Source: Ktedonobacterales bacterium (lineage in GTDB: Bacteria; Chloroflexota; Ktedonobacteria; Ktedonobacterales; Ktedonobacteraceae). Taken from it: a stretch of DNA of 64,000 bases. A model generated the notes under the pieces. That model did no database searches. It was given only the letters and a program-made list of their open reading frames with translations, and was not told where the DNA came from. Shown piece after piece: positions 35,751 through 44,947 of this stretch; positions within the stretch are counted from its first letter, which is position 1; each line of letters starts with the position of its first letter. A program made the translations under genes and the position numbers. Location: positions 62,001-126,000 of the forward strand of contig DAIDJF010000003.1 of NCBI GenBank assembly GCA_027451525.1. Reading direction: 5' to 3'.

Positions 35751-38199
35751 ACAGCTCCTCGTCGTGCAGCAGAGGTGACTGTCCTCTCCGTCTTAACTCG
35801 TCGACCATGCGCTCAACGCCAGCATGTTTGAGGATATGCAGCGTTGGATGCAATGTCTGCACGATGTGCCCATCCAGAGAGGTTGTAGCTGCCAGTTCGC
35901 GCATCGCTACCGCATCTGTCGTTTCTAGTAAGGCTACATTGGTGTAAAGACGGATGCGCCCAAAATTGGCAATCCAGCGTCTATATTGCGCTAGCGTTGT
36001 CTCCTCTATCCCATAGGTCTGCAAGGTAGTCAGCAGGTGCGTTGGCTGTAAACCGCGCCCAAGAGCATTACTCAATGAGGCGGGGGTTAGCTGATAGCGT
36101 AACATCCCTTGTTCTACGCCCGCAACCTCTGCAAAGTCCTCTAGCACGGTCAGTAAGGGTCTGGCATGCATAGAACTCTCCACCAGCAAAACCCCCGGTT
36201 CGCGCATATGAAGAAGGGTTTCAGGGGCTGGAACAGGCGTGTAGGGCTGTTCTTCTCCATCATGTTGGCCTGTAAAGAACCACTGCGCGAGCGGCGTGAG
36301 ACGGAACGCGAGCAGACGCCCATCAGGACCTTCAGCGATATCACAGATGCCCCACCAGTGTAACGGGCCGCGAAGCAGGCGCGCAAGATAAAAATATTCA
36401 GCACGTAGCCAATCACTTAATTGTAGTGGTCGTAGCGGACGCCCCTCTTCGCGCTCTAACCACCAATGCGGTGTGGAAAAGAGCCGTTGTCGATTTTGTA
36501 AAAACAGTGGATTGAGACGATAGAGGAAACGGGCAAACGAGGAGAAGCTTAACCACTGCTGTAGAGGAGCCTGAGCCAGTAAGGCAATCGCCGTTTGCCG
36601 TGCCTCGCTGTTCTCCGTGTTCAACTCCCCTTGACGCAAAAGGGGATAGTTCATCGCCGTCGCGCGACAGCGCACACGTACCCCATCTTCTTGTAGCGCA
36701 ATTAATTCATCATAAGGAGCTTGTGTCAGCCAAAGTTCAAATAAGTCACGCGCCACATCATGATAGCCTGCTCCAAGTAAGAGTGATGCCGCGTTACTGA
36801 GCACGTGAAGGTTGGGCGACCCACTATCATCCTTATAGAGCATATCAGTCAGGCGCAGCAGGCGCACAGCAAAACGCAGGAGCGGCAGGGGATAGGGCAG
36901 TTCCTGATGTAGCCAATCAAACGCAGCCTCAGATAACGTGTCGGCAGGCATACTCAGAGCCAGCGAACCATCAGCAGTAAATGAGGTCGAAGGACGCGCT
37001 GCCGCTCCACGCATAGCTGAGCCAGAGACGGACGCGCTTGCCGTATAGGGATCTCGTACCTCCTCGCGCCCCAAACGATAGCCATCAAGCTTACGCGCAA
37101 CTAATAACAACAAGGCCAGCAGGTCAGAGAGTTCCGCGTGTTGAATGGTCGGAACGCTCCCTTGCTCATCGGGACGCTGCACATCAAAAGTAGTTGCTGG
37201 TACTGTGACCCGTAAGGCATTACGCACTTCAGGTGGCACAAGCCAACCGACATCAAGTGTGGCCCCACTCAAGCCGATACGTGGCGTTGAGGATGTATTA
37301 AAACTGGTGCGTAAAAGCAAACCTTTTCCTTGCAAGGCAACGAGGACACTTTGTAACTGACTCGGTTGCCCCAATGCAAAACGTTCAAACATGCCACGCA
37401 GGTCATCATCGAGCATCGCCCCACCCGCCAGAGCTAACGCCGCCAATAATTGACGTTGTGGTTTCTCCAATAACGCCGCCATCCGACGAACGACCTCTGG
37501 CTGCCGCAGCATTCCCAGAATCGCCTCAACCAACTGTGTTTTTGAAAGGCCATTCGTCGCAATCTCATATTCACGGGCGATTGCGCGTAACTCGCTCAAA
37601 CCCAATTGTGCCAGGGTTTCATGTAGCGTGCCGAAAGGGACGGGACCTTTGGCTTGCAGCGTTGGTTTGTTATTGCTAGGTACACTCGCAGGCACGCTCG
37701 CTGGTGCAACTTGTACGGTTTCAGGTGAACGGGCCCCATCAAGTAACGGACGGGCATGATCACCTTCGATAGAAGAGGAATGGAAATCGTCGTTAGAGGA
37801 AGAGAGAAAAGTGAGAGGATGAGCCAACCATTGATAGAGGAGAGCGGCAGCATGTGAACAAAAGGTGTCGGGCAAGGCACTACATGTGCAAACACGTTTC
37901 CATTCAGTGCTACTTTCGACAGTTACCTCGACCGTGTAGAGGTGTTGTGTTGACTCTGCCGATTCTCCCGCCGAAAGGTATTTTGCATGATTTGTCGTTG
38001 ATACCGCAGGTTCAACGGGTATATCGAGTGTCGAAGGTACATGCACAAAAGCAACGAGTCGGTTGGCGTGTCGTTGTGGTTGTTGTACCGCCCCTATACG
38101 ACAATATTCTTGTCCCAGTGATGCTACTTTCAAGCCAGCCACACGGATAATGTCGGCAGCACGCAGGCGTTGCAGCACACCGGGTGTAACGTTTTCCAT
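35737..38199 (-). CDS. SWIM zinc finger plus helicase-associated domain protein (820 aa)
   Basis: First gene of a two-gene operon. A SWIM zinc finger is visible as CTCSALPDTFCSH (C104, C106, C114, H116), a fold that binds DNA or protein. A short SAP-like stretch follows (LSELRAIAREYEIATNGLSK, about 200-230). The middle is helical, and the C-terminal third (GVLLVESSMHARPLL through YRRWIANFGRIRLYTN) again has the helicase-associated pattern seen in the next gene. So the pair may be distant paralogs, of which only this one has the SWIM finger. No enzyme motif is seen. It is likely a DNA-binding partner of the XPB helicase encoded 5 kb away. Confidence 0.78.
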   Translation of the reverse strand: MENVTPGVLQRLRAADIIRVAGLKVASLGQEYCRIGAVQQPQRHANRLVAFVHVPSTLDIPVEPAVSTTNHAKYLSAGESAESTQHLYTVEVTVESSTEWKRVCTCSALPDTFCSHAAALLYQWLAHPLTFLSSSNDDFHSSSIEGDHARPLLDGARSPETVQVAPASVPASVPSNNKPTLQAKGPVPFGTLHETLAQLGLSELRAIAREYEIATNGLSKTQLVEAILGMLRQPEVVRRMAALLEKPQRQLLAALALAGGAMLDDDLRGMFERFALGQPSQLQSVLVALQGKGLLLRTSFNTSSTPRIGLSGATLDVGWLVPPEVRNALRVTVPATTFDVQRPDEQGSVPTIQHAELSDLLALLLLVARKLDGYRLGREEVRDPYTASASVSGSAMRGAAARPSTSFTADGSLALSMPADTLSEAAFDWLHQELPYPLPLLRFAVRLLRLTDMLYKDDSGSPNLHVLSNAASLLLGAGYHDVARDLFELWLTQAPYDELIALQEDGVRVRCRATAMNYPLLRQGELNTENSEARQTAIALLAQAPLQQWLSFSSFARFLYRLNPLFLQNRQRLFSTPHWWLEREEGRPLRPLQLSDWLRAEYFYLARLLRGPLHWWGICDIAEGPDGRLLAFRLTPLAQWFFTGQHDGEEQPYTPVPAPETLLHMREPGVLLVESSMHARPLLTVLEDFAEVAGVEQGMLRYQLTPASLSNALGRGLQPTHLLTTLQTYGIEETTLAQYRRWIANFGRIRLYTNVALLETTDAVAMRELAATTSLDGHIVQTLHPTLHILKHAGVERMVDELRRRGQSPLLHDEELYGTE

Positions 38200-38300
38200 A
38201 GATACCCCGGCTGAGATCCTTTAGGTTGACTCCGTTGGGCTATCATAGCATGAAAACCGTATCCTGGTCAACCATACAATAAGCCGACGCACAGGAACGC

Positions 38301-39533
38301 TCAACTCTTTGTATGATAATCGCGTCCACGCCAATCCACCCCTTTACCCATCACGACACGCCAGGAGGATTGTCCCAAAATAGCGGTGAAGATACCGCCA
38401 GCCAATGGGTGCGTCAACGCATAATACCAGGGCACGTTAAGCATACGATTCAGCCAGAAGCGATAGGCCAGGAGCGGTGCCAGTTCCGTCGCACTGATTA
38501 AAACTGCCTCTTGTTCACTGATAAGCTTTTTTTTCAAAAATAGCATAAGCAGTGGCAAAAGAAATGGCCCAATGGAGATCATTGGCAATCCTAATAACTG
38601 GAGCGCAACAAACAGCAAGCCGCCGCGATTACCTAAATAGGCATTTTTACGCCAGCCACGCCAGATTTCATCCAGGTTCTTATACATATGGACATGCACC
38701 AGCCCACTTCCATCGACGAAGCGCAACCGAAAACCCGTCTCTTTAATCACACGCGCCAAATCTCGATCATCTAAGAGCGTTCCACGCAGATCAGGGCGCG
38801 CATATCCCCCCACAACCTCGTACACCGCACGCCGTATGAGGATATACTGTCCGTTAGCGACTGCCACTTTACTACGGGGATTGTTCACCTGACGCGGCGG
38901 ATAGAGCATACTAATCCCTAAATATGCCATCGGCATCAGCGTTCTATCCCAAAATGCTGGCAATTCTTGCTCCGCGCTCAATGTAAACATATCCGCTTGC
39001 TCTTGCATCGCCTGTACCACAGCCGAGCGCAGGCAGTTGGGCGCATGCCATGTATCAGCATCGGTAAAAAGCAACCAATCGCCCTGAGCTTCCTGCACGC
39101 CTCTGTGGATTGCGTGCGGCTTACCCGCCCAGCCTGTCGGGAGATCACGCAGACGCAATACCCAGAGCCGCTGCCGATTGGGGTGCGTGTGCGCCAACTC
39201 GTCGAGGATACTGCTCGTCTTGTCAGTTGAACCATCATCCACCACAATTACCTCGTATCGCTCATAGTCTTGCTCTAGAAGCGAACTGACACAACGCACA
39301 ATATTCTCTTCCTCGTTACGTGCGGGGACGATCACTGAAATCAGAGGAGTCTGCTCGTCTCTCCTGCGCTCTCCCTTGTCAGAAGGAAGCAATGGATGTA
39401 GACGATCCTGTTTATTTGGAGCCGTTCGTCGCCAGATAATGAGATAAAAGGCTCCCACACCGAGAGCATACAACCATATAAAGAAACGTATCCAGGCTAC
39501 CCGCTGAAGCTGCTTTTTTGTGCTTACCGTCAT
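38301..39533 (-). CDS. Membrane glycosyltransferase, family 2
   Basis: A 410-residue GT-A enzyme. The N-terminus has one membrane helix (IRFFIWLYALGVGAFYLIIW). The catalytic domain shows SVIVPARNEEENIVRC, VIVVDDGSTDKT, the metal-binding DADTW (DxD), LLDDRDLARVI (the ED-like base region) and WRGWRKNAYLG, similar to the QxxRW motif. Three C-terminal hydrophobic segments follow. The overall shape matches CrtQ/HpnB-like transferases that act on membrane lipids or carotenoids, but the acceptor cannot be read from sequence. It stands alone; about 100 bases separate it from the SWIM gene upstream. Confidence 0.85.
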   Translation of the reverse strand: MTVSTKKQLQRVAWIRFFIWLYALGVGAFYLIIWRRTAPNKQDRLHPLLPSDKGERRRDEQTPLISVIVPARNEEENIVRCVSSLLEQDYERYEVIVVDDGSTDKTSSILDELAHTHPNRQRLWVLRLRDLPTGWAGKPHAIHRGVQEAQGDWLLFTDADTWHAPNCLRSAVVQAMQEQADMFTLSAEQELPAFWDRTLMPMAYLGISMLYPPRQVNNPRSKVAVANGQYILIRRAVYEVVGGYARPDLRGTLLDDRDLARVIKETGFRLRFVDGSGLVHVHMYKNLDEIWRGWRKNAYLGNRGGLLFVALQLLGLPMISIGPFLLPLLMLFLKKKLISEQEAVLISATELAPLLAYRFWLNRMLNVPWYYALTHPLAGGIFTAILGQSSWRVVMGKGVDWRGRDYHTKS

Positions 39534-39774
39534 TGCGCTTGTACTCTTCTCTATTATTGTTCCTACTACTGATTATAGCAACGGAACTTTATCAGAACCA
39601 ATAACACACATACCAAAATGTATGCACTTTTAAGAGTGTATAGTTGAGTTTGTCTTTCATGAACCGATGTGCTACACTCATTAGGACACGATCTGGTATA
39701 ACAATAATGAGTACACACTTCTTTAGCTGCCACAAGTAGGCTGACACTGTACTATCTTTAAGAACAGAGATCAG

Positions 39775-41019
39775 ATGAAACACAGTATGAAAGCAACTAT
39801 TTCTACACCTGACACAGCAAAACATCGCTATACACGTATGGAGCGCGTACAGCTGTCAAAAAGTGCCGCCCTGCGTAAAGATTATATGGAGCATCTTCCT
39901 GCGTGGAGGCGACCCACTGTCGGCTACATGCTCAGTTTACCACTGGTAGGTCTGTTCCTGCTATTATCCATGTTTATCGAACAAATATTGAGTTATGTCT
40001 ACTTTCCAGGTTCTTTGCTCATTATCGCAGTACTGCTATCGGCTTTTATTTGGGGAGTTGGGCCTGCACTGTTCTCTCTTCTATTATGTCTCCTTGCCCT
40101 CGACTACTTTCTGCTTCCTCCCGTCTGGCATATAGATGTTGTTACGCTAAAAGGCGCACTGCAACTTGTTCCGTTTGCCATTTCAGGACTGGTCATTGCC
40201 ATTATCACAGCTCAACGCGAACGCGCGCGTTTAGAAGCACTCGCCGCAGAATATGAGGCAAAAAATATTGCCGATGCGCTAGAAGAGAGTAACCAGAAAC
40301 TAGAAGAGAGCAATACAAAACTTCAAGAAGCGAACCAACTCAAAGATCGCTTCCTCTCTATGGCCTCTCATGAACTCAAAACACCGATCACAACGATTCG
40401 TGGGCAAGCACAACTACTCTTGCGCCGTCTTGACAAACAACATACAGCCATACCAGAAGTAGAGAACACAAAAAAAACGTTGGCGAAAATTAACGAGCAG
40501 ACAGGACGTTTGAATTCCCTAATTGATGAATTGATGGATGTGAGTCGCATCCGCGCTGGTAAGATGGTGTTACACACACGAAACAGTGATTTCGTCGCCC
40601 TCTGCCATGAGATTGTTGAGGACCAGCGGATTTTAAGTGGACGCACGATCACATTTACCTCTGAGCAGCCAGCGATTACCACCACCATCGATAATGATCG
40701 AATGGGACAGGTTGTCATCAACCTGATTAGCAACGCATTGAAATACTCGCCACCGGATAGCCCTGTCGAAGTGAAAGTCGATACCTGTGGACAGAACATT
40801 TTTTTGCATGTGACGGATCATGGCAAAGGCATTGCGCAGGAACAACAACAACACATTTTCGAGACATTTTACCGCACACCCGATGCCGAATCATCAGCCA
40901 AAGGGCTTGGTCTGGGTTTGGCGATTTGCAAAGAGATTGTTGAGCGTCACAATGGGCGCATCTGGTGCGAGTCTCAACCGGGAATGGGCAGTACCTTCTG
41001 TGTAGAGTTGCCTAAGTGA
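39775..41019 (+). CDS. Orphan sensor histidine kinase with DUF4118 membrane domain
   Basis: A 414-residue kinase. Four hydrophobic segments at about 50-145 form the KdpD-type DUF4118 sensor (YMLSLPLVGLFLLLSMF onward). A coiled coil (LEESNQKLEESNTKLQEANQ) leads to the H box SMASHELKTPITTIRGQ with phospho-acceptor H199. The N box NLISNALKYSPPDS and G boxes DHGKGIAQEQ and GLGLGLAICKEIVE are complete. No response regulator gene lies next to it, so its partner is elsewhere. It has none of the KdpD N-terminal domains. A canonical terminator follows. Confidence 0.92.
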   Translation: MKHSMKATISTPDTAKHRYTRMERVQLSKSAALRKDYMEHLPAWRRPTVGYMLSLPLVGLFLLLSMFIEQILSYVYFPGSLLIIAVLLSAFIWGVGPALFSLLLCLLALDYFLLPPVWHIDVVTLKGALQLVPFAISGLVIAIITAQRERARLEALAAEYEAKNIADALEESNQKLEESNTKLQEANQLKDRFLSMASHELKTPITTIRGQAQLLLRRLDKQHTAIPEVENTKKTLAKINEQTGRLNSLIDELMDVSRIRAGKMVLHTRNSDFVALCHEIVEDQRILSGRTITFTSEQPAITTTIDNDRMGQVVINLISNALKYSPPDSPVEVKVDTCGQNIFLHVTDHGKGIAQEQQQHIFETFYRTPDAESSAKGLGLGLAICKEIVERHNGRIWCESQPGMGSTFCVELPK

Positions 41020-41033
41020 TGGGCAGAGACAAC

Positions 41034-41067
41034 AAAACACCCGAACATGTACTGTTCGGGTGTTTTT
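41034..41067. terminator. Bidirectional intrinsic terminator
   Basis: AAAACACCCGAACA (41034-41047) pairs with 41053-41066, followed by a T5 run on the plus strand and TTTTG on the minus strand. It ends the histidine kinase gene and, on the other strand, the tRNA-Ser/tRNA-Trp transcript. It is the one hairpin in the window with a clear U-tract. Confidence 0.85.
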
Positions 41068-41070
41068 AAG

Positions 41071-41143
41071 CAGGGGCGACACGACTTGAACGCGCAACCG
41101 CTCGGTTTGGAGCCGAGTGCTCTGCCAATTGAGCTACGCCCCT
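41071..41143 (-). tRNA. tRNA-Trp (CCA anticodon)
   Basis: On the minus strand AGGGGCG pairs with CGCCCCT. The anticodon stem CTCGG/CCGAG encloses CTCCAAA, giving CCA. D arm GTAGCTCAATTGGCAGAGC and T loop GTTCAAGTC are normal. The 3' CCA is not encoded. Confidence 0.95.
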
Positions 41144-41148
41144 ATGAA

Positions 41149-41235
41149 CGGAGAGGGAGAGATTCGAACTCTCGGAGGGGTTGCCCCCTCAGCGGTTTAG
41201 CAAACCGCCGCACTAGGCCACTATGCGACCTCTCC
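41149..41235 (-). tRNA. tRNA-Ser (GCU anticodon)
   Basis: On the minus strand GGAGAGG pairs with CCTCTCC. The anticodon loop TTGCTAA gives GCT, and a long class II variable arm (GGGGGCAACCCC) is present. Discriminator G; CCA not encoded. It is first in a tandem with tRNA-Trp, 5 bases apart. Confidence 0.95.
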
Positions 41236-41388
41236 AGACGTACTCATTATAAGAAACAACAAAACAGCGTTTGCGCACTGCTTCTATGTCCTATGAGTTC
41301 GATTCACATGCACAGGATAACAGAAAATAACCATACTGTCAAGAGTTTTGGCAAAGTGGCACAGTGAATCATGTAGAATATCCACATA

Positions 41389-42561
41389 TCAGACGGCTAT
41401 CGGCAAACGTGCCATTTCCATGACTTCGCGATAGCCCCGCACAAGGCATTCCATCGCCTCGTACCAGGAGCGCGACTTTGCCGCCTCAAAAGCCTGTCGC
41501 CCCAACGTTACACGCTCATCGGGAGCCAGAACTAGACGCTCTAACGCCGCGCGATACTGCAAGCCCATCTCTTCATCGTCTAATCCTTGCATATCCAGCA
41601 ACAGGCCCGTGCGTTCATGCGTCACTAAGTCACAGACGCCCTCGGCTTGCAATCCCACAACAGGCAGGGCGGAAGCCATTGCCTCTAACACGACCTGTCC
41701 AAAAGTCTCTGTAACGGACGGGAAGGCAAAGACATCCGCCGAAGCGTAGGCAGTCGCAAGCTCCTCACCCTTCAGGTAACCAGTAAACGTCACCGGGCAC
41801 CCCGCGAGTTCTTGCTGCATTTCTACGCTGGCCGGTCCATCGCCCACAATCACCAGATGACAACGTGCATAATCCATGCCACGGTATGCCCGTACCAACA
41901 AGCGGAGATTCTTCTCCCAGGAGACACGCCCAACATAGAGAAGGATGGTTTTCGCGCCCGTGTTTGCGTTGTGTCCCTGCTCTAGCCACTGCTGGCGCAA
42001 GGCATCGCTTCTCTGCAAGGGGTTGAATTGCGCGGTATCTACACCACGCGGCCAGATGCGCAGGTGCTCAAACCCTTGTTGCTGCAACATCTTTGCCGTT
42101 GAGGGCGAGGGGCAGAAGGTTTGCGCGCACTGGCTATGAATGAAACGGTTATACAGCCACATTGGTTGCGTCAGGAGCGAGAAACCAAAATGCTCACAGT
42201 AAGCGGCGAGGTTGGTATGATAAGACGAAACGCACGGGATATTCAGCAGGCGCGCAGCTCCCAACCCCGTCGCACCCAGGATCACCGGGTCCACCAGATG
42301 CACGACATCAGGCTGAAACTCGCTTAAACGACGCATGAATAACGGTCGGAAGAAATTAAACTTGAGTTCAGGATAAAACGGCAGTGGCACACCCGCCGTT
42401 CCCACCACTTCCGCCCCCGCGTATTGCTCCATCCCGCTTTCAGGTCCAAGCAAAAGGGCCTGATGTCCATTGCTTTGCAAGTGTTCAAGTAGCCGCGCAA
42501 GCGTCCGCGTGACCCCATCCAGTTTAGGTAAAAAGTTTTCGGTAATAATGGCTACGCGCAT
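41389..42561 (-). CDS. Glycosyltransferase family 4 (SQD2/MgtA-like)
   Basis: A 390-residue GT-B enzyme with the opening MRVAIITENFLPKLDGVTRT, the acceptor-side loop, HLVDPVILGATGLGAARLL, and SYHTNLAAYCEHFGF, which resembles alpha-mannosyltransferases and sulfoquinovosyl transferases that act on diacylglycerol. The donor-binding region has VGRVSWEKNLRLLV, GDGPASVEMQQ, and the EX7E motif FPSVTETFGQVVLEAMASAL. The ATG follows AGGGG. Substrates cannot be fixed from sequence, but glycolipid synthesis at the membrane is likely. It stands alone. Confidence 0.88.
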   Translation of the reverse strand: MRVAIITENFLPKLDGVTRTLARLLEHLQSNGHQALLLGPESGMEQYAGAEVVGTAGVPLPFYPELKFNFFRPLFMRRLSEFQPDVVHLVDPVILGATGLGAARLLNIPCVSSYHTNLAAYCEHFGFSLLTQPMWLYNRFIHSQCAQTFCPSPSTAKMLQQQGFEHLRIWPRGVDTAQFNPLQRSDALRQQWLEQGHNANTGAKTILLYVGRVSWEKNLRLLVRAYRGMDYARCHLVIVGDGPASVEMQQELAGCPVTFTGYLKGEELATAYASADVFAFPSVTETFGQVVLEAMASALPVVGLQAEGVCDLVTHERTGLLLDMQGLDDEEMGLQYRAALERLVLAPDERVTLGRQAFEAAKSRSWYEAMECLVRGYREVMEMARLPIAV

Positions 42562-42999
42562 AATCCCCTACCTGATGAGATGTAATCAGCACGTTACAGC
42601 ACTATACAATTGTATCTGCAGCAGTTACCAGGATAGATGTAGTACATGCTTCTGAAAAAGGGTATAAATTGTATCCTGATCTTACAGTAACACGTTATAG
42701 TTACTGGACCTTTAAGACTATATTAGTTTTATGTAAAGCACGTACTAAGCCCAGGTTAAACAATCAAATATCCTATTGAATAAGACAAAGTACCTGTTCC
42801 GTGAAGTTTTACGAAGCAGTCCGTTATATTTGAATGAGAGCAAACATATACCGTCATATGTCTTTATGTCCGATGGTTATATAAAGGGATGAGAGAGTAG
42901 TAGAGGAGGGGGTTCGCAAATGCGTGGTGTTGAGGCTATGTGTCAGGGTATTTTTCGCAAGGTTGTCTATAAAAAAAGCCAGGAAGTAGGAATGATACG
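42562..42999. other. Intergenic stretch with an inverted repeat, between divergent genes
   Basis: The 438 bases hold the 5' regions of the GT4 gene (minus) and the LCP gene (plus). CAGTAAC-N8-GTTACTG (42685-42706) is a 7-bp inverted repeat and may be an operator. No gene or clear promoter is seen. Confidence 0.45.
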
Positions 43000-44940
43000 G
43001 TGAAGCGTCAATTTGTACAGATACAACCATCCAAAACATTGCCAGATGCACCACAGGAATCAGCTTCATACGGGGATGTACTGTTACCTGGAGATATACA
43101 TGAACCAATGCAGGGAGACCTTGCACCTCTATCATTGAACGGGACAATCCCCCCACCATTTGACGAACACAAAAGAAAAGGGCTACTCACCAGCGGCAAA
43201 TACGTGCCAAGTACGCACGCGGCAGGTAATGCGCTTCCAAACACTGGCCCTAACTCTATCGTCGACCAGGCAACAGTGCTACAGCCTGTCGTGAAGGCTC
43301 CCATTACTGGGCCACTGGTAGGCCACACGCCACCATCATCACAACTGCCGCCTCTCCCACAAGGGTTTCAGCAAGCACAGAGGCAACCTGATTATTATAA
43401 TGCGCCTGCCTCCGCGTACCAGTCGAGTATGGCACCACTGAATGCTCCGAATGCTCCATATATGGGTATGCCTGGAACAGCACTACAACAGCCACCTATC
43501 TCACAGTCATTGCCGCCCATGAGTGTGCCTAATGGCTTTAATGGCGTGTCTGGCGCATGGCAGCCGATGCCGGGCAACTTTAATCGTGCCTTTACACAGC
43601 CACCTATCGCCATGCCGCCTGTGCAGGCTCCCGCGAGCGGCAAAAAGAGGAAAAAGAAACTGCCGCTGGTTGCTCGTGTCGCGATCGCCGCCTGCATTGT
43701 CTTGCTGCTCGCAGTTGGTGGTGGTCTAGGCTACTATCAAATCTATTTCGCTAACCATCTCAGTAACATTACGGGCCAGCAGGCCGCCAACATTACGATT
43801 ACCAACAAGGACGGCTCTACCCAATCCAGTTCGACCGCCGGGAATGTCAGTATCGGTAGTCAGCGCATCAATATTCTGCTGCTGGGAAGTGACACTGATA
43901 GCAAATTCTCGTCTCCCATCGCGCAGACAGACATTATCGTAACGATTGATCCTACGACCAAATATGTTGGCATGCTCTCTATTCCCCGTGACCTCTGGCT
44001 CAACGTGCCGGGTTTCGGGATGCATAAACTGGACGAGGCGTTTGGCGAGGGTTGGTCGAATGTGCATCAGAGTTCACAGCCCTTCGCCAACGCGGTCGGT
44101 ATGAGCATTCTGACCATCGAACAGGACTTCGGCATTCACATTGACCACTACGCCTGGGTCGGTCTGGATGGTTTTATCAAGGTCATCGATACCGCTGGCG
44201 GTGTAGATGTCGACGCAATTCACCCGATGGTAGACGATACCTACCCCAACGACATCAATAGCGCAAACCCCTATAGTTATAAACGGCTCTACGTTCCGCC
44301 CGGCCCACAACATATGAATGGCATCCAGGCACTAGAGTATGTGCGTACACGCCACTCTGACCTCGTAGGCGACTTTGGGCGTTCGGCGCGTCAGCAGCAA
44401 ATATTGAGCCAACTCAAGACAAAACTGGTGACACCTGGGATTATCAATCAATTGCCACAACTGGCACAGGACTTAGATGGTTATGTCAAAACCGATATGG
44501 ACCTGCCCACGCTGGTCAATCTCATGACCTACGCGCGCGGCCTGGACCCCAATAAAATCGACCATCTTGTGCTGAGTCCGCCCTATTCCAAATCTTTTAC
44601 CACGCCGAGTGGGGCTGATGCCTTTGAGCCGATCTGTAGTCAGATTCAGCCTGCTATTGCAAAGATGTTCAATCTGGGCAGTAACGCGCTCTGTAACGTA
44701 ACAGCCGATAGTGGAAATGGTATACATCTGGCGGCGAGCACGCCCTCGAGTGCGTCGAGTGCTGTCGCGCAGTCAATTAATACGGGCAACACGACGAACC
44801 CCTTTCAGGGCCTCAGCCAGATGACGCAGGTAGGAGCCATGAGTATCAACAACGGCAATACAGATATGTTTGGCGTGCATAGTATTCTTGATCTCATGTT
44901 CCTTGTCGTCTTCGAGTCATTCGATGCTACGAAAGTGTAG
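43000..44940 (+). CDS. LytR-CpsA-Psr family wall polymer ligase (646 aa)
   Basis: LCP proteins attach polymers from lipid carriers to the cell wall. The GTG at 43000 follows GTAGGA. Residues 1-215 are a cytoplasmic, Pro/Gln-rich disordered tail; KKRKKK precedes one membrane helix (223-246). The LCP domain runs from about 290 to 500: NILLLGSDTDSKF, QTDIIVTIDP, MLSIPRDLWL, KLDEAFGEG, YVRTRHSDLVGDFGRSARQQ with the arginines that bind the lipid phosphate. A Ser/Asn-rich tail follows. The long N-terminal tail is unusual for the family. The lipoprotein gene follows after 7 bases, so the two are one operon. Confidence 0.9.
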   Translation: MKRQFVQIQPSKTLPDAPQESASYGDVLLPGDIHEPMQGDLAPLSLNGTIPPPFDEHKRKGLLTSGKYVPSTHAAGNALPNTGPNSIVDQATVLQPVVKAPITGPLVGHTPPSSQLPPLPQGFQQAQRQPDYYNAPASAYQSSMAPLNAPNAPYMGMPGTALQQPPISQSLPPMSVPNGFNGVSGAWQPMPGNFNRAFTQPPIAMPPVQAPASGKKRKKKLPLVARVAIAACIVLLLAVGGGLGYYQIYFANHLSNITGQQAANITITNKDGSTQSSSTAGNVSIGSQRINILLLGSDTDSKFSSPIAQTDIIVTIDPTTKYVGMLSIPRDLWLNVPGFGMHKLDEAFGEGWSNVHQSSQPFANAVGMSILTIEQDFGIHIDHYAWVGLDGFIKVIDTAGGVDVDAIHPMVDDTYPNDINSANPYSYKRLYVPPGPQHMNGIQALEYVRTRHSDLVGDFGRSARQQQILSQLKTKLVTPGIINQLPQLAQDLDGYVKTDMDLPTLVNLMTYARGLDPNKIDHLVLSPPYSKSFTTPSGADAFEPICSQIQPAIAKMFNLGSNALCNVTADSGNGIHLAASTPSSASSAVAQSINTGNTTNPFQGLSQMTQVGAMSINNGNTDMFGVHSILDLMFLVVFESFDATKV

Positions 44941-44947
44941 TATTTTG

